Positions 8,909 through 17,338 of a DNA stretch of 64,000 nt are shown here, in pieces; the first letter of the stretch is position 1; each line of letters opens with the position of its first letter. The translations under genes and the position numbers were made by a program. Under the pieces are notes generated by a model. The model saw nothing but the letters and a program-made list of their open reading frames with translations, did not search any database and had not been told where the DNA came from. The DNA comes from Alteromonas sp. ALT199 (GTDB lineage: Bacteria > Pseudomonadota > Gammaproteobacteria > Enterobacterales > Alteromonadaceae): contig NZ_JAHHDX010000045.1 of assembly GCF_018619335.1 (NCBI RefSeq), forward strand, positions 27,884 to 91,883. The letters run 5' to 3'.

Positions 8909-9673
8909 TTATTTCTCCAGTACGGCTAACAGTTTTTCATAGGCTTTAACACCTCTCGTTTTTGGATACGCAGCAGAGATGGGCAGTTGAACCAAACTTG
9001 CATCTCTAAAGTGAGTATCAACGGGAATTACACCTTCCCATACGCGTTCACCATAGTCATTCATTAATCGTTTTCTTGACGCCAACGCGGCGTTTGTGCG
9101 CTTATCAAACATAGTTGGAATAATCAGGGTGTCAAAGGACTTATTTAGCGAGCGCCCCATTATTTCCATAGTTCGAATCATTCTATCTAAGCCTTTAAGC
9201 GCCAAATATTCTGTCTGAGTCGGAACAATAACCTTGTCACATGCCGCTAGCGCATTAACCATTAATACCCCCAAAACAGGGGGGCAGTCGATAATAGCAA
9301 AATCGAATTCACCGGATATTTTGGCTAGTGCCTTTTTTAGCACTAAACCCATACCTTGTTCGCTTCCCATGGTTCTGTCTAAAGTAGCCAAGGCCATAGT
9401 TGCTGGTAGCACGTATAAACTGTCGAGCTTTGTAGGACTTAAACAGTCCATTACGTTATCGGCAGTCATCTCATTAGACTTAATAAAAATGTCGTAAACA
9501 GAATGACTTGTCGCTTCTGCATCAATGCCGAAATAGTAACTAAGCGATGCGTGAGGATCAGTATCAATCATGAGCACTCGCTTGCCCTTTTGAGCCAGCA
9601 AGCCGCCGAGGCTTACAGTTGTAGTAGTTTTACCTACTCCGCCTTTTTGATTTGCTACAGTCCATACTTTCAT
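8909..9673 (-). CDS. parC: ParC, ParA-like ATPase for polar chemotaxis arrays
   Basis: A 254-residue ParA/MinD-type ATPase. It has a deviant Walker A motif (KGGVGKTTTTVSLG), a second block VLMIDTDPHASLS and the switch IIDCPPVLGVL. In Vibrio the homologous ParC is recruited to the pole and localises chemotaxis arrays with ParP. The chosen start (MKVWTVANQ) trims 8 residues from the longest frame, so that the Walker A region begins at about residue 10 as in the family. It lies between cheB and parP; plasmid partitioning is not suggested because no parB is nearby. Confidence 0.87.
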   Translation of the reverse strand: MKVWTVANQKGGVGKTTTTVSLGGLLAQKGKRVLMIDTDPHASLSYYFGIDAEATSHSVYDIFIKSNEMTADNVMDCLSPTKLDSLYVLPATMALATLDRTMGSEQGMGLVLKKALAKISGEFDFAIIDCPPVLGVLMVNALAACDKVIVPTQTEYLALKGLDRMIRTMEIMGRSLNKSFDTLIIPTMFDKRTNAALASRKRLMNDYGERVWEGVIPVDTHFRDASLVQLPISAAYPKTRGVKAYEKLLAVLEK

Positions 9674-9701
9674 AATTGCTGTTCCATTACTGTTCAAACT
9701 A

Positions 9702-10832
9702 CTACCGCATTTCGGTTTGAACGCAACTGCTCATATCATCAATATTGATACTTTTGCTAGATATATTGGCTGCGGCAACAGCTTGGGGCATACCGTAAAC
9801 TACACAGGAATCTTGATCTTGCGCCCAAATAGTCGCGCCTTTATCTTTGAGTAGACGACAACCCTCTCTACCGTCAGCCCCCATGCCCGTTAAGATGATA
9901 CCAAGCACATCTCCCCCGTAAACTGCAGCGAGCGACTTAAACGTTAAATCTACACTTGGTTTATAACTCACTTTATCAGCTTGACTTGCGTCTACAATGG
10001 AAATTCGCTTGTCACTACCGATAGATTCAAGCAGCATTTGCTTACCACCGGGCGCGAGGTAGGCGTGTCCACGCTTTACAATATCGCCATGCTCTGCTTC
10101 CTTCACTTTGATTTTGCAATTGCTGTCTAAACGCTGTGCAAATGCGGTAGTAAAGGTTCCAGGCATGTGCTGTACAAGTAAAATCGGATAAGAAAATTCT
10201 GCAGGTAGCGCGCAGAGCACTTTTTGAAGTGCAACGGGCCCCCCCGTAGATGCTCCAATAGCTAAACACTTATACTGTTTACCCGTTGCTCTTACGGACG
10301 AAACGGTAGGTTGTTTTGCAGCGTCTTTATGCCCAGAAAGTAAACTAGATGTTTTGAAAAAAGCTTGTTTAGGCGCGTTTTCGGGAAGTTTTCTAGCCTC
10401 TACTGTGCGAAAAGAAGGGCGCTTCAAGCCCAACCCTCTTCGCGCTATTAATCTCACTTTAGTACAAAGTAACCGCGAAGCGTCTTTTCTGTCTTGGGCT
10501 ATATCTTCGAATTTCTTTGGCAAAAAGTCGAGCGCGCCAGCTTCTAGCGCATCCAACGTGGCCTGCGCGCCGTGATGCGTTAACGAAGAAAACATCAAAA
10601 TAGGTGTGGGACGTTTGTCCATGATGGCCTTAACGGCTGAAATACCATCCATAACGGGCATTTCAACGTCCATGGTTATCACATCTGGTTTGAGTACTTC
10701 AGCTTTCTCTAATGCATCACGCCCATTTCTCGCTTCACCAACAACTTCAAGTTCTCTATCACCGTCGAGTATTTCTCTTACTCGGCGTCGATAAAAGGTC
10801 GAGTCGTCCACAACTAGGACTTTAAAGACCAT
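9702..10832 (-). CDS. cheB: CheB protein-glutamate methylesterase
   Basis: A 376-residue two-domain protein. The receiver domain has acidic residues at VVDD and the phospho-acceptor Asp55 (ITMDVEMPVMDG). A linker of about 60 residues leads to the methylesterase domain with the catalytic triad motifs GASTGGP (Ser), LVQHMPGTF (His) and TGMGADG (Asp). It removes methyl groups from, and deamidates, chemoreceptors when phosphorylated by CheA, giving adaptation. No cheR is found next to it in this window. It lies 28 bases after cheA. Confidence 0.96.
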   Translation of the reverse strand: MVFKVLVVDDSTFYRRRVREILDGDRELEVVGEARNGRDALEKAEVLKPDVITMDVEMPVMDGISAVKAIMDKRPTPILMFSSLTHHGAQATLDALEAGALDFLPKKFEDIAQDRKDASRLLCTKVRLIARRGLGLKRPSFRTVEARKLPENAPKQAFFKTSSLLSGHKDAAKQPTVSSVRATGKQYKCLAIGASTGGPVALQKVLCALPAEFSYPILLVQHMPGTFTTAFAQRLDSNCKIKVKEAEHGDIVKRGHAYLAPGGKQMLLESIGSDKRISIVDASQADKVSYKPSVDLTFKSLAAVYGGDVLGIILTGMGADGREGCRLLKDKGATIWAQDQDSCVVYGMPQAVAAANISSKSINIDDMSSCVQTEMR

Positions 10833-10860
10833 GGATTATCATTCCTATGAATTCATCGCC

Positions 10861-13086
10861 TTACTTAATGGATTTACGCGCGTACCGTTTTAGCAGGCTC
10901 GGAATATCTAAAATTAGTGCAATTCCACCATCTGACGTAATCGTTGCCCCCGCCATACCGGCCGTACCCTGCAACAATGCATCTAGCGGTTTAATTACCA
11001 CTTCTTCTTGACCTATCAGCGCGTCTACTACGAAACCAACCTGTTGTGTACCAATTTGTACAACAACCACGTGCCCCTTTTCTCTATTGATGTTTTTAGG
11101 GCCACGAATTAGCCATTCGCCAAGGAAGAACAATGGAATTGCTTTTGAACGAACTATCATTGTTAGTTGGCCATCGACCGTATTGGTCTTTTTGATGTCC
11201 ATGTTTATTATTTCGTTCACCGCACCCAATGGTAACGCAAAGGTCTGTTTTCCTACAACAATCATTAATGTTGGTAGAATCGCTAGCGTCAATGGTACTT
11301 TAATATCTAGTCGCGTGCCTTTCCCTAAATGCGAATCGATATTAATCGTGCCGTTGAGTTGGTTAATTTTGGTTTTAACCACATCCATACCCACACCACG
11401 ACCAGAAATATCGCTAATTTCGGTCTTAGTAGAAAAGCCTGGTGCAAATATAAGGTTGAACGCTTCTACGTCAGACATACGCGCAGCTGCATCTGCATCC
11501 AGAACACCACGGCTAATAGCAATTTCTTTTAGCTTTTCCGCATCCATTCCCTTACCATCATCTTCGATAGTAAGCAGGATATGATCACCTTCTTGAGACG
11601 CTGAAAGCTGGACCGTACCCATGCGAGGCTTGCCTACCGCTGCACGGTCATCAGGCATTTCTATCCCGTGGTCAACGGAGTTTCTCACCAAATGCACAAG
11701 CGGGTCAGCTAGTGCTTCAACGAGGTTTTTATCTAAATCGGTTTCTTCACCAACAAGCTCTAGAGTAATTTCTTTCTTTAAGCTTCTAGCTAAGTCACGA
11801 ACAACGCGAGGGAATCGGCCGAAAACCTTTTTGATGGGCTGCATACGGGTTTTCATTACCGCACCTTGCAAGTCCCCGGTCACTACGTCCAAATTAGCAA
11901 TAGCTTTTGACATGCTTTCGTCGTTGCTATTAATACCTAAGCTAATAAGCCTATTTCTAACTAAAACTAACTCGCCCACCATGTTCATGATTTGATCTAG
12001 GCGTTTGGTGTCTACACGTACTGTTGTCTCAGCAGGAGGAGCCGCTGGCGTCGCTTTCTTATCATCTTTCTTAGGCGTAGCTTTTGGCGCAGCTGGTGCG
12101 CTTGCTTTAGCAGGGCTTGCAGCACTAGGAGTAGGCGTGGCTTTAGTGTCACCTGACGCAGCTTGCTTTGCTTTTTGAACCGCTTCGGTCGCTGCTTTAT
12201 CTACAGGAGGTTCAGGAGCTTTTGCAACAGCACCTTGTTTAGTGGGCCCTTGACCAGAACCATGCAGTTGATCGAGCAAAGCTTCAAATTCATCATCGCT
12301 TATTTCTTCATCACCTGAACCACTCGCAGGTTCAGATGTCGGCGCAGGTGCCACGACGCTTTTCTCTTCACCCCCGAACTTACCTTTTCCATGCAAGTCG
12401 TCCAGCAGTGCTTCGAATTCGTCATCAGTAATATCATCGCTATCTGAAGAGGATGCTTGCGCAGCAGTTTTAGTTGGTTCACTTTTAGGTGAAGCTGTCT
12501 GCCCTGGGGCACTAGAACCATGAAGCTCATCAAGAAGTGCTTCAAATTCATCTTCAGAAATTTCATCTATACCACCGCTACTGTCACTTGTACTTGGTGC
12601 TTGTGCAGCAGGTTCGTCCACGACTAATTCTGGTTCTTCAACTACGGGGTCTGGCGCTGGCGCGCTCTGTTCACCAAAAATATTTTCATCTGGAGACTCT
12701 GGGCGACTGAGTTTGTGTAACACTTCGACTAAATTCGCATCTGCAGGCTCTAATGGTTGACTAGCTTTCACTCGTTCAAACATTTCAACCACTACATCAG
12801 TGGCCTGCAAAATGATATCCATTAGTTCAGGTGTTAGCGTCCGTTGACCGTTGCGCATGACGTCAAAAACGTTTTCTGCACCGTGACAAATTTCAACTAA
12901 CTCAGTAAGAGAAAGGAAGCCAGCTCCCCCTTTTACTGTGTGATAGCCACGGAATATTGCGTTTAGCAAGTCCGCGTCTTCAGGATTGTTCTCAAGATCA
13001 ACGAGCTGTTCTTGTAATTGTTCAAGTATCTCTCCAGCCTCAACTAGAAAGTCCTGTAATATATCCTCGTCAACATCAAACGACAT
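10861..13086 (-). CDS. cheA: CheA chemotaxis histidine kinase
   Basis: A 741-residue kinase. The P1 phosphotransfer domain carries His49 in GYHTVKGGAGF. A long acidic/alanine-rich linker (about residues 130-350) replaces a recognisable P2 domain and holds three copies of a DEFEALLDxLHG motif. P3 dimerisation, P4 ATPase (N box LVRNSVDHG, EDDGKGMD, GRGVGMDVV) and the P5 CheW-like domain follow. Phosphoryl transfer to CheY and CheB is the family role. In Vibrio a region between P2 and P3 contacts ParP, so the repeats are candidates for such contacts, which is inference. It follows cheZ by 12 bases. Confidence 0.96.
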   Translation of the reverse strand: MSFDVDEDILQDFLVEAGEILEQLQEQLVDLENNPEDADLLNAIFRGYHTVKGGAGFLSLTELVEICHGAENVFDVMRNGQRTLTPELMDIILQATDVVVEMFERVKASQPLEPADANLVEVLHKLSRPESPDENIFGEQSAPAPDPVVEEPELVVDEPAAQAPSTSDSSGGIDEISEDEFEALLDELHGSSAPGQTASPKSEPTKTAAQASSSDSDDITDDEFEALLDDLHGKGKFGGEEKSVVAPAPTSEPASGSGDEEISDDEFEALLDQLHGSGQGPTKQGAVAKAPEPPVDKAATEAVQKAKQAASGDTKATPTPSAASPAKASAPAAPKATPKKDDKKATPAAPPAETTVRVDTKRLDQIMNMVGELVLVRNRLISLGINSNDESMSKAIANLDVVTGDLQGAVMKTRMQPIKKVFGRFPRVVRDLARSLKKEITLELVGEETDLDKNLVEALADPLVHLVRNSVDHGIEMPDDRAAVGKPRMGTVQLSASQEGDHILLTIEDDGKGMDAEKLKEIAISRGVLDADAAARMSDVEAFNLIFAPGFSTKTEISDISGRGVGMDVVKTKINQLNGTINIDSHLGKGTRLDIKVPLTLAILPTLMIVVGKQTFALPLGAVNEIINMDIKKTNTVDGQLTMIVRSKAIPLFFLGEWLIRGPKNINREKGHVVVVQIGTQQVGFVVDALIGQEEVVIKPLDALLQGTAGMAGATITSDGGIALILDIPSLLKRYARKSIK

Positions 13087-13098
13087 GCGCCCGCTCCC

Positions 13099-13854
13099 CT
13101 AAAAACCTAAGCTAGACAAAAGGTCATCTACATCATCTTGACCTGAAACGACATCATCACGTTTATCAGCGTCAATGATTGGACCTTCCGCCTCTACACC
13201 ATCAACCTTATCGGCCTTATCGCTAGATGGTTTAGTTTGTTCTACACCGTCACGTTCACCAAACATGGTAAGCATGTTTACAAGGTTCTCTTCTACCTCT
13301 TTAACGAGGTCGATAACGCGACGAATAACCTGCCCCGTCAAGTCTTGATAACCTTGAGCCATCAAAACTTCGGTGAGCAATTGTGTAAGTTTAGCTGATT
13401 GAAGCGAACCGTCTTCCAACAATTCGTCTAAGTCTGCACATAAAACCTTGAATTCACCCAGTTCAATTTGGCGGTTCATCAGTTTTTTCCACTCCGGCAT
13501 TACCTTTTCGATCCGCTCCGATAGCATTTCGGCTATCGGCATGCTTGCCTCGACGGCATCCATAGTAGTATTAGCAGCTTTTTCAGTTTCTTCAATTACG
13601 TAGGTAAGGCGGGTCTGAGCATCCGGAATATCATCTGTAGCTAGATTTTTGATGCGGTCGTCTATTTGGAAATTATTCAACGCGTCGTGGAGTTGACGCG
13701 TCAACTTTCCTACTTCAGCAAACAACTCAACGTTTTCTTTCATTGAGACGGCTTCAAGTAGTGCGTTAGCTGAAGTCTTGTCGCCTTCTTCAAGAAAAGC
13801 GACAAGCTGTTTTGCTTCTTCTAACGATATTGGAACGTTTACATTCGTTGACAT
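13099..13854 (-). CDS. cheZ: CheZ, CheY-phosphate phosphatase
   Basis: A 251-residue helical protein. The catalytic region GYQDLTGQVIRRVIDLV supplies Asp171 and Gln175, which correspond to E. coli Asp143 and Gln147. The extreme C-terminus (DDVDDLLSSLGF) is the conserved CheY-binding helix. CheZ dephosphorylates CheY-P and terminates the swimming-reversal signal. It lies between cheY and cheA in the usual order for polar flagellates. Its acidic linker before the C-terminal helix is typical. Confidence 0.95.
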   Translation of the reverse strand: MSTNVNVPISLEEAKQLVAFLEEGDKTSANALLEAVSMKENVELFAEVGKLTRQLHDALNNFQIDDRIKNLATDDIPDAQTRLTYVIEETEKAANTTMDAVEASMPIAEMLSERIEKVMPEWKKLMNRQIELGEFKVLCADLDELLEDGSLQSAKLTQLLTEVLMAQGYQDLTGQVIRRVIDLVKEVEENLVNMLTMFGERDGVEQTKPSSDKADKVDGVEAEGPIIDADKRDDVVSGQDDVDDLLSSLGF

Positions 13855-13888
13855 CCAGTAAACCTCATTTATCTGGTGAGCGTCTGGA

Positions 13889-14272
13889 TCAACCTAAACG
13901 TTCGAATATTTTATCTAGTTTTTCTTTTAGCGTCGCTGCCGTAAACGGTTTAACAACATAGCCGTTTACGCCTGCTTGTGCGGCCGCAACAATTTGTTCC
14001 TTCTTCGCTTCTGCAGTAACCATAAGAACAGGTAAATGCTTAAGCTTATCGTCTGCCCTAATTGCGCGAAGCAAATCGATACCCTGCATCCCAGGCATAT
14101 TCCAGTCGGTAACAACAAAGTCGAAATCGCCTTGTTGTAACATAGGTAATGCAGTGCTTCCGTCATCCGCTTCCTGGATATTGGCAAAACCCAAATCTTT
14201 AAGCAGGTTTTTGATGATTCGTCTCATGGTTGAAAAGTCATCGACCACGAGAATTTTCATGCTTTTGTCCAA
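13889..14272 (-). CDS. cheY: CheY response regulator
   Basis: A single receiver domain of about 127 residues: acidic pocket at VVDD, phospho-acceptor Asp56 in [12 protein letters not shown], conserved Thr/Lys in VTAEAKK and VKPFTAATL. It carries the chemotaxis signal to FliM and FliN at the motor. I chose the TTG start at 14272 because GGAGG lies 5 bases upstream and the protein then begins (M)DKSMKIL as in relatives. A GTG at 14284 or ATG at 14260 are alternatives. It follows fliA. Confidence 0.94.
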   Translation of the reverse strand: MDKSMKILVVDDFSTMRRIIKNLLKDLGFANIQEADDGSTALPMLQQGDFDFVVTDWNMPGMQGIDLLRAIRADDKLKHLPVLMVTAEAKKEQIVAAAQAGVNGYVVKPFTAATLKEKLDKIFERLG

Positions 14273-14308
14273 AATAGCCTCCACTGAGGGGTTAATTGTT
14301 ATTAATTT

Positions 14309-15040
14309 CTATTCTTCGTCAGCTTGCCACGACTTCATTCGTGATTTGAGTTTTAACATGGCTTGACTATGAATTTGACTGACTCTCGACTCACTTACGT
14401 CAAGAACTTCACCAATTTCTCTTAAGTTTAGTTCTTCATCGTAATAAAGTGAAAGTACAATCGCTTCTCGCTCTGGTAATGTCGTAATTGCATGGGCTAG
14501 CGCTTTTTGAAAAGCGCCCTGCATCAAATCTTCTAACGGTGCGTCACTGCCTCTACTTTGTTCGGTAGTGATAACATCTTCCGACACACCTAAATCTTCA
14601 ATACCTACCAGCTTTCCAGCATTAACCTCATTAAGCATTTGGTGATAGTCCTGCAAGCTTACGTTCAGCTTGTCAGCAATATCAGAATCTCGTGCATCTC
14701 GCCCTGTCTCGCCCTCTACTTGAGAAATCGCTTCTGTTATAGCGCGACCGTTCCGATGAACGGAACGTGGCGTCCAATCGCCTTTACGTATTTCATCAAG
14801 CATAGCACCGCGAATACGGATGCCTGCAAAAGTTTCAAAACTCGCGCCTTTAGAGCCGTCAAAGTTCCGTGCGGCTTCAAGTAAACCAATCATGCCTGAT
14901 TGAATAAGATCATCGACAAGTACACTTGCAGGCAGTCGTGCAATCAAATGATGCGCAATACGCTTAACCAGAGGCGCATGTCTCTCGACTAACTGCGATT
15001 TATCTGTTTGTTGTTGATAAGCGGCTGCCTTGCTGTTCAA
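14309..15040 (-). CDS. fliA: FliA, flagellar sigma factor sigma28
   Basis: A 243-residue sigma70-family factor with regions 2, 3 and 4. Region 2 includes DDLIQSGMIGLLEAARNFD and FETFAGIRIRGAMLDEIR; region 4 includes LNLREIGEVLDVSESRVSQIH. It directs transcription of late flagellar genes from TAAAGTTT-N11-GCCGATAA promoters, several of which are visible elsewhere in this window. Translation begins with TTG that overlaps the flhG stop (TTGA), with AGGAAG 7-8 bases upstream, so it is translationally coupled to flhG. Confidence 0.96.
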   Translation of the reverse strand: MNSKAAAYQQQTDKSQLVERHAPLVKRIAHHLIARLPASVLVDDLIQSGMIGLLEAARNFDGSKGASFETFAGIRIRGAMLDEIRKGDWTPRSVHRNGRAITEAISQVEGETGRDARDSDIADKLNVSLQDYHQMLNEVNAGKLVGIEDLGVSEDVITTEQSRGSDAPLEDLMQGAFQKALAHAITTLPEREAIVLSLYYDEELNLREIGEVLDVSESRVSQIHSQAMLKLKSRMKSWQADEE

Positions 15041-15903
15041 CGCTGACTTCCTACGGCTTTTTCTGCAACTAATTGTTCAATGAAAAACTCTAAATGACCA
15101 CCAGGCTGAGCTGGAATAGGCCAAGTAAGCGCTCTGCTTGCTAGCTTTGTTATCGCTACAGCTGCTGGTGAGCCCGGAAAGGCATCAACAATGGCTGTTT
15201 GCTTGCGAACCGCTTTACGAATATTTTCATCAAATGGTACGGTTGCGACTAATTCTAGTGCAACATCGAGAAAACGCCCTGTCACTTTGCTCAATTTGCT
15301 AAATAATTCCTGCCCTTCTCGCACATCGCGAACCATATTGGCCACAACTTTAAAGCGAAAAACACCGTGTTCGCGGTTGAGAATTTTTATAAGAGCGTAA
15401 GCATCTGTTAGCGACGTTGGCTCATCACAAACAACAACCATGATATCTTGAGATGCTTTAGAAAAGCTCAACACCATATCTGAAATGCCAGCAGCGGTGT
15501 CGACAATTAACACGTCTATTTGAGAACGCAACTCACTGAACGCTCTAATCAGGCCAGCGTGTTGCGTTGGCGAAAGTTCTGCCATCGACTGCGTACCTGA
15601 TGTGGCAGGCGCAATCTTGATGCCGTGGGGGCCGGTCACTAAAACCTCATCTAACGTGCATTCACCAGAAAGCACATGAGATAAGTTCTTCTCAACCCGC
15701 AGACCTAACATCACGTCTACGTTAGCTAGGCCAAGATCCGCATCAAGAACCATTACACGCTTACCTTGCTTCGCCATAGCGATAGCAGTGTTAAGTGTAA
15801 TATTTGTTTTACCTACGCCACCTTTACCACCGGTGACGGCGATTACTTTGATTAACCGTGATTGCTTCATTTTTCTTAAGCTACTCGCTTGATCGTCAAT
15901 CAT
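15037..15903 (-). CDS. flhG: FlhG (FleN), flagellar number regulator
   Basis: A 288-residue MinD/ParA-type ATPase with a deviant Walker A (GGKGGVGKTN), a VLDADLGLANVDVML block and LIVDTAAGISD. In polar flagellates FlhG restrains flagellar number, both by opposing FlhF and by inhibiting the master activator FlrA/FleQ. It sits between flhF and fliA in the order expected. Its regulatory target flrA is frameshifted in this sequence. Confidence 0.95.
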   Translation of the reverse strand: MIDDQASSLRKMKQSRLIKVIAVTGGKGGVGKTNITLNTAIAMAKQGKRVMVLDADLGLANVDVMLGLRVEKNLSHVLSGECTLDEVLVTGPHGIKIAPATSGTQSMAELSPTQHAGLIRAFSELRSQIDVLIVDTAAGISDMVLSFSKASQDIMVVVCDEPTSLTDAYALIKILNREHGVFRFKVVANMVRDVREGQELFSKLSKVTGRFLDVALELVATVPFDENIRKAVRKQTAIVDAFPGSPAAVAITKLASRALTWPIPAQPGGHLEFFIEQLVAEKAVGSQR

Positions 15904-15908
15904 ACTGC

Positions 15909-17309
15909 TTATGCTGTTTTAATTGCGTTGTTACTACTAGTATGATTCAAACCGTACTTTTTATAAAGCTTTGCAGCAGCGGAAACTAAAGATTTCGCCT
16001 CTGCAATCTTAATGTCTTCAGGTACTTTTTGACCATCGGTGACATAACTAACCGGCAGTTGGTATTCAACCGCTGCACTAAGTACCTCTCCTAGAGAGTA
16101 GCACTCATCTAACTTTGTGAAAATACAGCCACTTAGTTCAATATCATCATACGCTTGAATGATTCTCTGCAATGCAGGATATTGCGTATTGGCTTGAGCT
16201 ACCAAATATTTTTTAACTTTTGGCATTTGGCCATTGTCGAATTGCTTAATTTGCTTAATTAATCGACTATCGCGCTGACTAAAGCCTGCTGTATCTATCA
16301 ATACTAGTCGCTTATGACGAAGTTGAAATAATAAATCTGCAAGTTCTTCACTAGTTTGCGCTTTTCGAACTGTACAGCCAATAATTTTTCCGTATGTTGC
16401 TAGCTGCTCATAGGCTGCAATTCTATACGTATCAATGGTTATCATAGCCACCGATTCAGCGCCGTATTTCTGCGCGTAGCGGGCAGCTAACTTGGCAACC
16501 GTGGTCGTTTTACCCGTACCGGTAGGCCCTACTAATGCAACAGCGCCTTGTGCAGTAAGTATATCGTTTCCTGTTACATTTATGCGATTAGCCAATAGGT
16601 TAAGAAGATATACCCATGCGTCGCGTTCGTTGTATTGAGTGGGTGTGTAACTAATAAGCTGGTTTGCTAATGTACTACTTAGCCCCATACCGGTTAATCG
16701 CGTAACTAGATATTGATGAACAGGTTTTTGACGCTTAGTCTTTGCTTCCATCAAGTCAGCCACTTGATACTGTAGTACATCGCGAAGCGAAGCTAACTCT
16801 TCTTTTATTTGAGCAAGCTCTGCCGATTGCGATTCAGGCGTATCGCCCATGCTCGACGCTTGATGTTCTGGAAAAGTCGGTTGTTGAAGGTTATCTTGTA
16901 CAGACGATTGAGTTTCTATATCGTCGATAAACGACTCTGAAAAATCTAGATGTGATGCAATTTCGTTAGCATGTTTGGCATTTGCTGAAATAGGTTGTGC
17001 AGAATCTGCTGCTTGCCTATTTCCACCGTGCTGTTTTTCTAGCAATGCCTTTAAACTGTCAGGGCCATCGTCGCCAATAATCTCGCTTAAGCTAGGTACA
17101 GCCTTTTGGCCAGGTGTTTTAGCAGCGGCTTGTGGAGAAGGCTTAGGCGTGAAAAGCTTAGCTTCCGGCTCTTTGTCGTAGGCCGCTACAAGCTCGATGC
17201 CGTCAGCAACTTTGCGATTTGACATGATCACAGCATCACTGCCCAACTCAGCTTTAACTTGGCTTAGCGCCTCACGCATATCTTTGCCGAAGAAACGTCT
17301 AATTTTCAT
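15909..17309 (-). CDS. flhF: FlhF, SRP-like GTPase for polar flagellum placement
   Basis: A 466-residue protein with an N-terminal B domain (MKIRRFFGKDMREALSQVK), a low-complexity linker and the NG GTPase domain. The GTPase motifs are GPTGTGKTTTVAKLA, DTYRIAA, DTAGFSQRD and TKLDE. FlhF marks the pole and recruits the first flagellar parts, while FlhG counteracts it. The start at 17309 is chosen because GGAGAGG precedes it; a GTG at 17327 would add six residues. It lies 11 bases after the flhA stop in the longest form. Confidence 0.95.
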   Translation of the reverse strand: MKIRRFFGKDMREALSQVKAELGSDAVIMSNRKVADGIELVAAYDKEPEAKLFTPKPSPQAAAKTPGQKAVPSLSEIIGDDGPDSLKALLEKQHGGNRQAADSAQPISANAKHANEIASHLDFSESFIDDIETQSSVQDNLQQPTFPEHQASSMGDTPESQSAELAQIKEELASLRDVLQYQVADLMEAKTKRQKPVHQYLVTRLTGMGLSSTLANQLISYTPTQYNERDAWVYLLNLLANRINVTGNDILTAQGAVALVGPTGTGKTTTVAKLAARYAQKYGAESVAMITIDTYRIAAYEQLATYGKIIGCTVRKAQTSEELADLLFQLRHKRLVLIDTAGFSQRDSRLIKQIKQFDNGQMPKVKKYLVAQANTQYPALQRIIQAYDDIELSGCIFTKLDECYSLGEVLSAAVEYQLPVSYVTDGQKVPEDIKIAEAKSLVSAAAKLYKKYGLNHTSSNNAIKTA

Positions 17310-17338
17310 TGCAACCTCTCCAATCACCCAGTGTCAGA

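Noticed and set aside
8909..9673. Plasmid-type ParA partition gene
   Set aside because: No parB or centromere-like repeats nearby, and its place between cheB and parP fits ParC.
11087..11584. 165-codon plus-strand frame opposite cheA
   Set aside because: It is antisense to the conserved kinase core of CheA and has no recognisable domain.
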